A stretch of DNA of 64,000 nt from NCBI GenBank assembly GCA_022559845.1, contig CM040120.1, forward strand, positions 306,812,740 to 306,876,739, in the 5' to 3' direction. Below, in pieces: positions 36,156 to 48,384 of this stretch. Source of the stretch: Amorphophallus konjac. Its lineage: Eukaryota; Streptophyta; Magnoliopsida; Alismatales; Araceae. Made by a program: the position numbers and the translations under genes. The notes under the pieces were generated by a model. That model did no database searches and was not told the origin of the DNA. It saw nothing but the letters and a program-made list of their open reading frames with translations. Positions within the stretch are counted from its first letter, which is position 1, and each line of letters opens with the position of its first letter.

Positions 36156-38533
36156 TGATGTGATATCCCCTAGGACTTACACAAGCAAGCACATTCACAA
36201 TCAAAAGGGCCAATTTGGGCCACCGCTCTCCCGTCGCTCACCCAAGTCCCGGGGTAACTTGGCAATGCCAAGGTGAGGTTGAGAGATTGGACCCTTGCTG
36301 GTAGAGGGCCAGCAAGGCCAAGATTTGATTCCCAATGGATGTGGATGCTCAATTCAATGGGGCCGACAAAGTGCCAATGGCACCGATTACTCTCTTCCCA
36401 CGGTGATCACTCAAGACAACGGGGCTTGAAGATCAAGCTCTCACTCTCACGGCCAGCGGAACTAAGAACTAATATTGAAAGACAAGCACTAAAGGGAGTG
36501 AGGTTTGAGCACTTACTCGACCGGTTTGAAGAAACCGGTCCCGCTCGGAGACGAGGGCGAGCGGGGAGGCGAGTGGATCCCCACACGCCGCGGCGGTGTA
36601 GCTTGACCTGCTCAATCCAATTACAACACTACTCCTCTCGCAGGAGGGGGACCTTGGGGTGGGGGTTAATGGATATTACAGCCAAAACTACCTCCACGCA
36701 GGGAGGGGCCTTCAGCCAGCCAAGCGGGGAGGGGAATTGGAGAAAGGAACACCGAAGACGGGAGGTTACCGATTCTGCCCGATTCTGTGGGTGCTGACAG
36801 GTGACTGAAGAGTTGACTGCTGCAGCTGCTACCGACTTTTGATGGGGGCGAAACCACCTGGGAAATCTTCGTAGGAGGCAGGGAAAGTCGTCCAAATTTT
36901 GTTAATTTCTTCTGTCGTCGATGCCGGTCTGGGTGGAGGCCCGAACAGGGAGACAGACTCTCAGACTGGCAGCTCCTGATTTCTAACAGCGGGTTGCAGA
37001 GGATGTCCCGACAGCTCCCGAACTCGGAATCAAGCACCGTTGGAGTCGTTGGAACCGTGGACGAGCTCTCTTCGCCAAAAAACTAACGGGGAAGCCAAAC
37101 GATGCCGGAGAAGGACAGGGGACTCTGAACACTGCTGACAGGTCGGTGCAGACTGTGGGTAGCAGAACTACGTAGCTGAGGGAGAAAATGGATAACACCT
37201 GCTACAGGATGCCGAACGGAGTTCCGCTTCTTGATTCTGAAAGTAGACAGGGAGAGGAAGAACATTACAGAAGAGCTCTTGAGCTGATTCTTCCGAGGTT
37301 CGTCGTGGTGAAGCTTCTACTCCGGTTCTGGTACTCAGCAGGGGTAGCTCTGCGCAGTTGTGGGAGAATGGAGCTCCCGGGCAGCACACAGCTCGGATGA
37401 AGATGAAACCACCGCCGTTGCGAAGAAGACCGGTAGACGCTTGTGTGGATACCTCTTGGGACTTCAGATTCGCTGGGATGTGGTCAAGGTCGCCTCTGCA
37501 ATCTGCTACTCTTTTACTGCCTGCGAACTGAAAACTGGAGGTTGAAGATGATGGGGGGAAATCGGGTATATGGGAGGGGAAATGGAGGTGGATGAGTGTG
37601 GGGAGAACCCTGGCTGTGAGGGGGTCTAGGAGGGGGTGTTCCAAGGTGTGGGGGGGGGAAGAATATGGTCTGGAAGGGGGTCTAATAGGTGGTGGGAGGA
37701 GGAGCTATGAATTTGGGCTTGGAGGGAGAAGGGGGAAGGTGAGGGGGGCACAAGTGGGTGGAGGGAATGTGAGTTTGAATATCCTTTAATGTGGGGTGAT
37801 CAATGGTGGTCTTGGGGATGTGAAGAGGTGCCTTGGGAAGGTGGAGGGCTGCTTGGGAAGGGGATGGGTAGTTGGGGGTTGGAGGGTGGGGTGTGGATTG
37901 GTGAAGGGTCTATTGGGACTAGGGGGAAGTAATGATGGCTTGTGGGAAGTTGTAGAGGAGTTAATGGAGGTAGGTGGGAGGGTGGAGGTGGTTGGGAGGG
38001 GAGGAGAGAGAAAATTTTTGAAATTGGGTGTGGAGGAGAGAGAAAGGAGAGTGAAAGAGAGAAATTAAGAGAGGGATGGGTGGGGAATCTCTCCCCTAGG
38101 GTCTCTCACCCAAATAATGGAATCTCTCCACTAGATAAGAAGTTTGAACTCTCAAAATGGTAAGTTTTTCATTCATTGATTCATTAGTTCCAAATGAAGG
38201 GAATGGGGCCCTATATATAGGCAACCCACATTTTACAATAAGACCCTGACAAAAGACTCAATGACAAATAACCGAGGGGGTAGGGGGGCTCTTGGGCCAA
38301 GCCCAATGAAATAGGCCCAATAGCTAACTAAACAACATAATGACACTCAAACTTAGGAAAATAAACACAAGACCTAGGGACATGACTCAAGAAAATGAAA
38401 ATTACATCAAATGACTCAAATAGAAAGCACAAAAAGGATAATTGGGCCTTTATGGAGAGAGGCCCGAACTCAAATGGTGCCGGAGTGTGAGGAAGACCCG
38501 AGCCAAAGGGAGTCATGGCTGATGCCTCCATCA
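36156..38533 (-). mobile_element. Element G, 3' LTR (element on - strand)
   Basis: The stretch has matching inverted ends: TGATG at 36156 and CATCA at 38529-38533. On the - strand it begins TGATGGAGGCATCAGCC directly after a purine-rich AGCCCAGGGGATT, a plausible polypurine tract, and ends in ATATCACATCA. The length, 2,378 bp, is normal for a chromovirus LTR. ORFs inside (up to 174 codons at 36273-36797) show no known domain. I infer LTR identity from the ends and the polypurine tract, because no second copy is in the window. Confidence 0.7.
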
Positions 38534-38616
38534 AATCCCCTGGGCTACGAAGAGCTTGACTCCATCGAGTAGGGGTCCATCCGGCTGTGGTACTACTCGA
38601 GAAGGTCGGGATCCAA

Positions 38617-39141
38617 CTACTGGAGATCCTCCCGACTCACCCATGAATCCTCCGAAGGAGGCCGATCCTTCCACCTGACGAGATAGCGCTCGTATACCTT
38701 GCTCCGAGTGGTAGTGACTTGTTCATCCAATATTTGTTCTATGCGTTCACGCTGGGCTCTCTTGGCTGGTGGTCTCTCCTCACAGGTGGGTGCTCTCTCA
38801 AGGGAAGGAATATGCTCAATCTCCTCACTGGGTACCACCGTGGGTCCCTTATATGGCACTAAGTCGGCGACATTGAATGTGGGACTTACCCTATATTCCT
38901 CGGGGAGATCTAACTCATAGGCATTTGCACCAATGCGCCTCAGGACCTGGAAGGGACCAGCCCCACGTGGCCTCAATTTGGAGGTGGCTCCCAGGGAGAG
39001 CCTCTCCATCCTTACCATCACAAAGTCACCCTCATGGAATTCTTGGTGACGCCGATGAGAGTCGGCCCGCCTCTTATAAGCCTCATTCTTTTTGCTTATG
39101 TGCTTGCAAAGGCTTTCATGTAATTTTGTGAATGTTGACAT
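38617..39141 (-). pseudogene. pol: Element G integrase C-terminus with chromodomain
   Basis: The frame reads STFTKLHESLCKHISKKNEA, then the GDFVMVRMERL and GPFQVLRRIGANAYELDLP motifs typical of gypsy integrase C-termini, then a chromodomain end, YLVRWKDRPPSEDSWVSRED. This is the only pol part of G: protease, RT, RNase H and integrase core are absent. It ends about 80 bases before the inferred 3' LTR, as expected for the end of pol. Confidence 0.88.
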
Positions 39142-39955
39142 TCTAGGGGTGATGGGTGGACCTGGGCAACCAAAAGTAGACCAATTATGCTTTGATGCCA
39201 AGAAGACTTTGATGGAATGGGGAGGACCGGGGTATCCATAGGTGATCCGGTCATGCATGGGGGTGACAAATGCTGGGGGACCCGGACATCCATGAATACT
39301 CCTATCATGCCTACGACTCTTGATGAGTGAAGGTGGACCACTACATCCGAATTTGGATCACTCATGCTTTCTACTTGACATGTGGGTGATATGAATGAAT
39401 GGACCCAACATAGTGTTCATGCCAAAGGGTGTGGAAAGCCTAGACACATGCATACTTTTCCCAAAAGTGACTTCCATGTGTATAGGTGTGGGACAACCTT
39501 TGAACTCCCATTGGAAAGGATCGAATCGATCTAAGAAGCTGGTCATCATGGGGTGGGGCACAACCTTATTACCAAGGGATATGTGGTCTAAGGTCATGGC
39601 TCTCAAGGTATAACCCGGGTCTAGGATGGGGTGGATTAGGTCAAACATGGTGGGTTGGGATAGGGAAAGGTGGGTGGTGGATAAGGTGGTTGGGTCCCAT
39701 GGTTTCTTTGACCCACATTGGAAGGGATCAAAGGGATCATAAAAAGGGTTATCAAGGGGGAGGGGCCCTATGTCCTCAAGATCCTCAAGTGGTGATGGGT
39801 CATCCTCCTCTAATGAGATAATTGGGCCGAAGTTCTTTGTGAGTGGGTCGGACATGAGGGGAGGGCTTGACTTTCCACCCGATATAAGAAGCTCCAAATT
39901 GAGGAGAAGGTCGGGCTCATCGGGTGTGGGGAGGAATAGAAGGAGGTCGCTAGTG
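39142..39955 (-). other. Element G, unrecognised 5' segment with a 179-aa ORF
   Basis: On the - strand, an ORF at 39897-39358 encodes an acidic, proline- and methionine-rich protein with repeated DPFDPFQ and DRFDPFQWEF-type units. It is followed by short ORFs in other frames up to the integrase fragment. I recognise no domain. The segment stands where the rest of pol should be. The right end (39955) meets the TAGAT target duplication directly, so no 5' LTR is present. Confidence 0.5.
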
Positions 39956-41879
39956 TAGATGCATGTCTACTTTGATTTTATACCATTTTCCCCAATTTTT
40001 ATTGAGTATTAAGAATGATGTCCATACAACTGGACATAAGAATCTAACCGAGATTCTTAACCGCCGGAAGATCTGTCTTGGATCACGGTGTCTTTCTAAG
40101 ACCGTGTTCCGGATATGCGATCTCCGCCCCAATCGTGATGTCTTTAGGTTCTAATTGAACTAATATATCATCTAGCATGTTAAATATGTCATGTTAAGTT
40201 GCATATCATTCAAATTCACACATGATTAAGTTAAGGATATTGAAGATAATAATTTTATTCCATGAGCTTATATTTCTGTCCTAGTTCTTATTACATTCAT
40301 GATATCTTTGATCTCCATGACAATATTATCCTTCTAGCATGTTAAATGGAATATATATTATCTGTTAAAATTACATGGGCTTAGTTGCATGATCATGATC
40401 AATACGAGTTTAATGATTTCCATGTTATCGTGTTACCGTGTTTTCGACAAGTCATGTAGTTCGCTAGATTTTCAAAGAAGAACGATGTCTAAGGAAAGAG
40501 AACCATGGGCAAACACTTTAAGTGGATAAGTGGTTATTTAATTAGGTCATCGTGAATACGAGGGGAGCCTCCCACTATCCCACCTCTTACCTGGCCATGA
40601 TTCTTCGATTTTCTAGTTAAGTTCCGACTGCAAAAAATGGGATAGAATTCTCGCTAGAATTGTTCCTCATTTTCAACAAGTCGTGTAATTAGTAAGATTC
40701 TCAAGGAAAAACGGTGTCTAAATAAAGAGTTCCACGGGCAAACGCTTTAAGTGGATAAGTGATTTCTTAGTTAGGACCTCACGAATGTGAGGGGAGCCCC
40801 CCACTGTCCCACCTCTTACCTGGCTATAATTCCTCGATTTTTTAGCTAAACACCAGACTGTGAAAAACTTGATCTAAACCTGTGTTACGAGATTTTTCGC
40901 AAGGGCTGATTGTGCCTTGTCCGACAATCCAATCTTTTATCAACTTAATGTCGTTAAACAAGATGCCTTAAATCCTTTTCGAACTTCTCTTTCAACTACT
41001 TGTAATTATTGCACTACTCATACCTCGAATGATAAATTTTGCTAAATCTGTACTTTATCTAGTAACTTTTACCTTAAAATTATTTGGCCATTCATATTAT
41101 ATGGATGTCTAAATATACTTGGGATCTATGATCCGTAACCCCAATACTTGGCGTTAATGGGGCCCGGTCAGGTCCTAGGGGGAGCGCCCGAAAGTACTTG
41201 TGACCATGGGAGTTGAATGACCTGGTCTGACATTGCACCGAAGTGCTTGACTTGCTAGATTGATTTATGATATTCCATAATTCATGAATTACTAGAACTA
41301 CTTAAATTACGTGAAATACTTGACTTGTACATACTTGCATGAAATGGCTAATTCTATAGTAATACTTTCTACATGATCATCCTCTAATTGAACTTTACTC
41401 TTGATATCTTGTCAACTTGCTATTCCATTCTTCACTCTCTCTCCTATTCATGTTCCGTGTTTGATTTACGTTTCTTGGCATAGCACAGTAACTTTATCCA
41501 AAAATGTTAATTATTTTAAGTTGCCTGGTATAGAGATATAAATCCTACTGAGCGTATCGCTCACCCTACATTTTCGGTTAACATTGCAGGTAGTTCCGAC
41601 GATGAACCCCAAACACATGGGGACAGGCAAGAGTGAAACGAGGGATCAAGTTTATCTTAGTTACCTAAGTTTATGTGTGTTACTCTTGCTTGAATTATGT
41701 ACTTAGAAGCTGTATTATGCCTCTTAAGGTTTAAGAATATTATAAAACTTTATTTCGATGAAATAAAAGTATCCTTTTCTTCTTGTGTCCCATTATGGTT
41801 GACCCTATTATACATGCTCTTGATCAACACGAATGTTTATGACTCGTCGCGTCTCGATATTCTACGTCGGGGCGTGACA
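39956..41879 (+). mobile_element. Element C, 3' LTR, second part
   Basis: It continues the LTR after G and ends ACGTCGGGGCGTGACA at 41879. The second half is homologous to D (for example AATGATAAATTTTGCTA at 41027 and 42663). A 229-bp tandem duplication lies at 40442-40900. Confidence 0.85.
40442..40900. repeat. 229-bp tandem duplication in C LTR
   Basis: Two adjacent copies start at 40442 (TTTCGACAAGTC) and 40671 (TTTCAACAAGTC). Both contain GGGCAAACRCTTTAAGTGGATAAGTG and CCACCTCTTACCTGGC, with scattered differences. Confidence 0.85.
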
Positions 41880-43582
41880 GATCTAATCCCAACCTCTTAT
41901 CAAACTTATCATGCACTTGGCAGACATTTACACGGGTCTTATCTCCGTCTTTGTTACACTTTCAACACGGACTTCCGTCCGCACATGAAATGGTTAATAT
42001 ATGACCGACATGATTTTAAATACCCCTTTGCACCCTAATGTAGGGGATTTAAATACTCTTCAATACACCTTTCATTCATTTCATGGAATTTGATTTTCAG
42101 GCCTGAGACCCCTTATCTTGACGATTAATCAAAGGTTTTCCCCTCTCTGAGGGGATGTAATTAATGCCGTGACCTTTATGGCATGGCGGGCTCTAGTCCT
42201 GACACGATATCCGCTATCGTCTGATTAGTCAGAAAGCGTGCACCATTGGTTCCGGACCACTCCAGTCTCGAAGCCTGAACAATTGTTACCCATGTGATTG
42301 GCACGCCCACGCACTGATAAACCGATATAAAAGATAAATGATATCAAAAAGATGAGCTGCCAAAAAGTGCGTCCACAAACGGGGCCATCGTTAGACCCCT
42401 TTCTTAGAAGGTGGTCATGTGCAGACCGCGTTCATTCCAGTGCTTTGTCAAGTTTCACAATGCAAATGGCTCTATTTTCGATCAAAATCTTTGAGCATAA
42501 ACCCCTGATAGATCATGTTCCAGTAAAGGAACTTCTCCTTAATGACTTTTGTCATAGCACATCTTTGAAAACTATCTTATTAATGCCGTTAAACATGATG
42601 CCCTCAATTAGTCTTGAACTTCCGTTACAACTACTTGTGCTTCTTGTACTACTTGTTCCTTGAATGATAAATTTTGCTAGATCTATACTTTACTTCATGA
42701 GCTTTACCTTAAAATTATTTGGCCATTATTATTATTACTTTAATGTGGATGTCTAGATATTTACAATTGGATCAAAGATCCATAACTTTAATGTCGGCAT
42801 TAATGGGGCTCGGTCTGGTTCTGGGAGGAGCACCCGAATGTACTCGTGCCCAAGAGAGCTATTATTGACATGTTGTGACATTGCACCAAAGTACTATCTC
42901 GCTAGATTAAACTAAGACATTCCACTCACTCTTAAATACTTGGACTTGCTTGACTTCCATGAAACACTTGAAATACTTGACTTGTACACTCTTGCGTGAG
43001 ATGGCCAATTAGATGCCAACATTTCTACTTGTTCTTTCTATACTTGCTCTCCTTTTATTACCTTGACTTACTTGATCACCAATTGCTTGCATCTTATATC
43101 ATCTTATTCATATTCCATGATTTATTATGTTTCCTCTGCATTAGCGAATTTACATTATCAACCTGTTAATCATTTAAAGATGCCTGATGATAGAGATATA
43201 AATTTGTACTGAGATTCTTGCTCATCCTATTGCCTATAACATTTTTCAAGTAGTATGGAAGTTGAAATGCACACTATTGTGGAAGGGGAAGAGTGACCGA
43301 GTGTTGTTGTATTAGAAGACCCGAGTTCTTTCAAATTAATTGAGTCTAGTTTTGTAGTTGAGAGTCTTGTATTTTGCATCTTTTCTTTTAAATCTTAAAA
43401 TTGTACTATTTAGTTATCCAGAATTGTAATAATGAGTGTATTATTAATAAATAATCTTTTGTCAAATCTGGTCTTGCTAAGTTACTTCCTTGTAGTAGTT
43501 TACCCTCCAACGGTTTGCTTGACTCGACTGTTCGTTGCCACGTTCCGAGCAGTTTCCACCGGTATCGATTCGGGGCATGACA
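41880..43582 (+). mobile_element. Element D, LTR of the C family (partial, old)
   Basis: The second half (42500-43582) aligns with the C LTR at about 40900-41879, including the AAAATTATTTGGCCATT block and the closing CGGGGCATGACA. The first half (41880-42500) has no match in the window. No primer site follows the end, so this is best read as a 3' LTR whose own element lies to the left, with C inserted in it. Divergence from C is high. Confidence 0.65.
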
Positions 43583-43872
43583 ATCTTAGACTGATTTATT
43601 CATACATCAAAGAGGGTCTTGTTACTTTGAATCAAAATTCATATATATTCATTGATTATATAAGTTGAAATTCTGCCAAAATAAAAATATAACAAACACT
43701 AAAATGTGGGGGCTATGTTGGGTCGAGGGTGCTCCATGAGGGAGAATCCCCACCTGGGAGAGGACGCTAGCGAGTGCCTGCAACATGCGCACCTCTTAGC
43801 TCAACATCTATATCCTCAACTCGCACTGGAAATCAGACATCTCCGCTCGTATGATGTCTCTGACGTCGATAG
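43583..43872. other. Unassigned stretch between D and E
   Basis: I see no coding, RNA or repeat signature. It may be host DNA into which D and E inserted, or the remnant of another element. The first half is AT-rich and the second half GC-rich. Confidence 0.5.
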
Positions 43873-45445
43873 TGTAGGCATTAAATCTGCCCCCAAATAG
43901 ATGAATAAGTGCAAATAGGCGCGATAATAAGAAAAGGAGAGGGGCGATAAAGAGATAGAGAAATAGTGTGATTGCCACCAAGGATTAACAACGCAAAAGA
44001 CGGGAAGAAGATAGTAAAAGCGTTGCATACCTTGGAAAGATGTAGAGAGAGGACGCAGTCGGCGCATGACCGCTATAATAATATCACAGACCTCGTGCAA
44101 CCGCGTTCAACACTAGATGTGGGAACTTCATGGTTCAGCTCCTCCTCGCTTTCCAGTCGGCTAGAAAGTAAGGGCCTCACGTCCACACCTGCTTTTCCTG
44201 TGAAACAAAGCAACAACAAGGAGAAAAACCCACCATTACAAACAAATAAGTGTAGCATCAATCCCATATAGAGATAAGCATGAAATAAAAGGGGGAAGAA
44301 CGCACCGGGGAGGGTTTTTAACCCCTGTAGAAGGGAACAAAAATAGGTGTGTGTTTGTGTGTATGATTGATGAGTGTAAAAGAGATAGAAACAGAAGACA
44401 ACAGAGATGATGAAAATCGTGCAATATCCAAGAGACGTGATAAGAGAAATAGTGCAGAAAAGAAGGAAGGAAAAGAGAAAAGCAACCCAATGGGGAGGAT
44501 TTAGAACTTCCCTGGCTAGCCTAAGGTCGAAGAGAAAAGGTAGCAGTGCGGCATGGCTTCGCCCCAGATCCAAAACGCCCTCCCCTCGAGCTCATGGCCA
44601 TGGGAGGCTATTTATAGGCCTTAGAAGCCCTAAATCGGAGTTTGTTGATAAATCCCAGAAAGATAAGATTTTTAATGATAAATCCATGGGATATTGATCA
44701 GATAATGCTCCTAGAAGGGATAGGAACTGATCTGGCACGAAATCCTTGGAGTAGAATGCTTCAAATAGGACTCTAAGGCATCCTTGGCCGGAGAAAACGG
44801 AGTTCGGGACGAACATGACTCTGCTCTGAGAAGGCGATCTATTGCGCGACCGCTACCTGAAGAACATGGTCAGGAAAGAACCGCGACCATGCCAGAGAAG
44901 AAAAGGCAAAGGCTACATTGATGCACCAACGGCAATGGTTTGACTCACCCGGTCGACACAAGAAGAACGTAGTCTGCTAGTCGATCGTGATCTCCTGATC
45001 ACGGTTGCCTGACTGACCGCGACCAGGGGTCGACAGATAAAAAGGAGAAATCAGTTGACTGAAATGGGAACAAGTCAACTGACATTTTGCATCGGTCGAC
45101 TGAAATCGCCATCGGTTGACTGAACTGGGAATTGGTCGACTGATACTAAAAAAATCAATTGACTGAACCGACTGAACTGAGAATAGGTCGACTGATTCCT
45201 GAAAATCAGTCGACTGAACTTGTCTTAAACCAGAAATAGGTCAGCTGAACTTTAAGATAGACGCGGTTTGTTGGAGACCGCAGCTCAATAGATATGGTCA
45301 GCTGGTAGGCCGCGAACATGAAAATAGACCCATAATATGCGAAAATCAAGGAAAATAGCCTCCAAAGCTTAATGGGTCGGGAAATGAACTAAAAATGGGC
45401 TCGAAATGTGATCAAGGAAGACTCCAAAATAATGGGTGTCACACC
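43873..45445 (-). mobile_element. Element E, Tat-like LTR (interrupted by F)
   Basis: Its left edge, TGTAGGCA, parallels the left edges of the T and F LTRs (TGTAGGAT, TGTAGCTA). It shares the GGGGRAGAACGCACCGGGG...GGTTTTTAACCCC block with T (about 44291-44324) and a TATAAATA box on the - strand (44617-44610). The right edge reads AATGGGTGTCACACC, one step short of the TGTCAACA seen in T, and F begins immediately. Positions 45054-45217 carry a phased array of GTCGACTGA-like sites. Confidence 0.75.
45054..45217. repeat. Phased GT(C/T)GACTGA site array in E LTR
   Basis: Nine copies of a 9-bp site, GT(C/T)GACTGA with variants, start at 45054, 45074, 45095, 45115, 45135, 45158, 45167, 45187 and 45209. 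Most intervals are 20-22 bp, close to two helical turns. The bases between sites are not conserved. Confidence 0.85.
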
Positions 45446-47151
45446 TGTAGCTATATTTTTATCCTCTACTAAAGATCAATGCCTTATGAATAGACCAGTA
45501 TGCAATGAACACATGGAAACAATCAGAGGAGAATAGAAAACAAATGACCGTGATCGCCACCAGGGTGCCGTACGTGATGAACACGTCGTACCTTGGAAAG
45601 GGAGGGGGTACTCGCCTAAGTTGCAGCGCTGGGGAGATGAACGGTTCTTGAAGAACTGCCTACACGTTGCACGGTCTTACGATAGACCGCCTGAGTACGC
45701 TGTAGAAGGTGCGGGAGGCACTACTGCTAGATGACGAATGGCTTCCTGTTGACCGCACAAACAGGACGAATGGTTTTATCCAAACCGCACGTACGGTTGA
45801 ACGGCTTCAATTAAACCGCACAAGTCTACCACGCAGTAAGTTGCAAGGGGTCCAACCTGCACCCTCTCCGACCGGCCAGAGGGGATGGGCCTCGTGCTGA
45901 TGATTGCTGACCTGCAAAATAACGTAAGAAACACACAAAGAAAACCTAAATTAGAACTGGACAATGTAGTAAATGTCAAAATAGCAAAAGGTGAACATTA
46001 ACGAATGGAAAGGAGGATACCTGGGGTTTTAATCCCCTAGGGTGACAAAAACGTGGGTGGAGGTGTGCATGGTAATGAGAAAGAAAGGTGGGATATAAGA
46101 AGGAAGTGATGCATGCAATGAAAAGAAAGTGTTGAAAGCTATGAAACGAAAAGACTAAAAAATCAAACTACTCCCTGAACCGGCGGCTTGTATGGACGTA
46201 GAAAGCCTCCCTCCTTGGTGCTAGGTCGCTCAAGAATGCGACAGGGCTTCGCCATCGACCAGAATCTCCCCCCCTTTTCAAGTCCGGCCTTTAGGGTCTA
46301 CTTATAGAGCCTAGAAAACCAGCCCCGAAATCAGGGTTTAGAGCCATTTTCGGCACGAGATTATTAAAGATAAATCGTAGATAATATCATTATCTCTCGT
46401 CCAGTCAAAATGGCAACTAAAATGGTTAATTATCCACGGAGATATTGACAAAAGAAGTTGGGGATAAAACCATGGATAAAAGGATTAAAATCTGTCAAAA
46501 TTCGGCAAACGATGGGATGAACGGTCTTACGATAGACCGCTCAACAGTTGGACGGTTCACTCTTGACCGTCCAAACCTGTCGGTGGAAATTCAGATAATC
46601 AGAAAATCAACCCAATTATCGCTCGAACTGACCGAAACGTCTGCCGTTAGACCCTCACAGATGAATGGTTCCTAGGAGACCGTTCCACAGTAGAGCGGCC
46701 ATTGATCAACCGTTCCAGACCTGTCGATGATAATTGGATAATTATCTGAACAAACCTCCAAGCGTAGGACTCTGAGTGATGAGCGGTCAGATGTCATCCG
46801 TTCATTGGGTTTGAACGGCCATATCAGGACCGTATAAATGCCTGTCAGTGGTAATTCAGAAAATCAACCAAAATACCCCAAAATATATGGACGGTCCTTA
46901 TTAAACAGCACATTAGCAGTGCGGCCAGGAATAAACCGTGCATGTATGTGGATGTTGAAACTCAATGAAAAGCCCAAAACCACGGCCCAATAAGCACTGA
47001 ATCGACCTGGACTTAACCAAGGAGGGAGGCAACCCATAAATTGGCCCAAAGCATGCCTAAAACAGCCCCAACGAGCGATGGGCAACTCAAGGCATCAACA
47101 AAAGGGAGTAAGAGAAACGACTCAACTTATCGGCATAAAACAGGTGTCAAC
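45446..47151 (-). mobile_element. Element F, 3' LTR
   Basis: On the - strand it runs from TGTTGACACCTG to ATATAGCTACA (1,706 bp). It shares with T and E the GTGATCGCCACC block (45548), a GGGGTTTTAATCCCC palindrome (46024-46038) and a TATA-like box (46310-46298). CGG-N11/12-CCG palindromes lie at 45672, 45739, 45771, 45802, 46522, 46553, 46666, 46696, 46784, 46816, 46892 and 46922. The 5' LTR is beyond the right edge. Confidence 0.88.
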
Positions 47152-47166
47152 AGATGCCCCTCCTTA
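47152..47166 (-). promoter_or_regulatory. Polypurine tract of element F
   Basis: On the - strand TTAAGGAGGGGCATC precedes the LTR start TGTTGACACC. It is almost the same as the tract of T. Confidence 0.88.
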
Positions 47167-48384
47167 ATGTCCTCTTTGCAGGGAGCGAGCGGAGGCGAAG
47201 CGGAAGTGACATGGAACATGGAGGTGGATCGGAAATGCAGCGGAGTGGACCGAAAAAGCGGGCGTTAAGGTAACACGACACCCGTTTCTACCAACAAGCG
47301 ATGAGAACCTTCCGGAAAACTCTGAACCAAACGTAAGGAACGATTAAACCAAAAGTGACGCCGATCTGGAGGAACTAAACTAAATAAAACAAATCGACAA
47401 GACCAACCTCATGGGGGACACAATCCCGCAGTCCAATGAGGGGGCCACAAAAGAAAAGAGGCTAAAGCTCCAGACAGGGACCTTTCAATCAACCGAACCA
47501 GGCGAACCGACCAAAGAAAACCTTCCAATTCGGAGTGGAATTAACTCTCTTACTCAATCACTGAACGCATAATTAACCATCACAGGCGGGGCATTATTCA
47601 GACAAATTCGATGGGTCATGAATGTTTAAAAGATGCATATGATGCATGCTGGGCTAAAATAAAGGAAACTGTGAAAACGAATGCAAAGAAAGATTAAAAT
47701 ATAAAATACTCGAGAATAATATTGTTAAGTTGGGAAAATCAGAGTCAAGATACCATCCGCAACCACAGCGTGCAGGATAGAACCATCCTCCCCGTGACAT
47801 CTCAACTTAACGGCCTATCCGAAGATTAAATATGTGAAACTAGATCATCGTCGCTTTTGTTGAAGGGGAACATCAGATCCTGGAACACGTAAGTAACCAA
47901 CTGGTTCTCGAGATAATATAATATAATACCATATAGTAATGCAATAAAGGCGATAGGGATAGAAAGCCATACCTGACTTACTTGTGCAGGTGAAACGGCA
48001 AGCGAATGTTTGGACTACTGCACACGAAATTGTTAGCAAGCTTTGCAATAATATCAAAATTCATCAACTGAAGTGCAACCAATATTCAAGCATGAACGGT
48101 TGATTATCAGCCGTCCAACTAAGAACGGTCATGTTACAACCGTATATACAAGGGAATTTGAACCGACTTAAGAAACTTACCATTAAGGATAAACGGCTAG
48201 AGCACAACCGCACAAACAAAGGACGGTCTATCGCTAGACCGTACAACCTCTGCAACCTCGAAAAGCCAAAAACCCTTCGTCTCCCTCCACCATAACCGAC
48301 GGTGGGAGGGAGAACGAAGGCAAACCCTCATTCTCACCCTCTCTCAACCTCTCTCCACCTCTCCACCTCCCTCTCGCCCTCTCA
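47167..48384 (-). other. Element F, region between 3' LTR and opposite-strand gene
   Basis: This is non-coding and homologous to T at 7617-8500 up to about 47995. After that come four CGG-N11/12-CCG palindromes (48097, 48126, 48194, 48224) just upstream of the first exon of the PMD gene. If that gene was transcribed, its promoter should be here. I see no convincing TATA box. Confidence 0.65.

Noticed and set aside
36273..36797. 174-codon ORF in the G LTR
   Set aside because: No domain and no second copy to compare; overlaps equally long ORFs in other frames.
43706..43900. Possible gag remnant between D and E
   Set aside because: The short ORF has no gag motif and runs across the E LTR edge.
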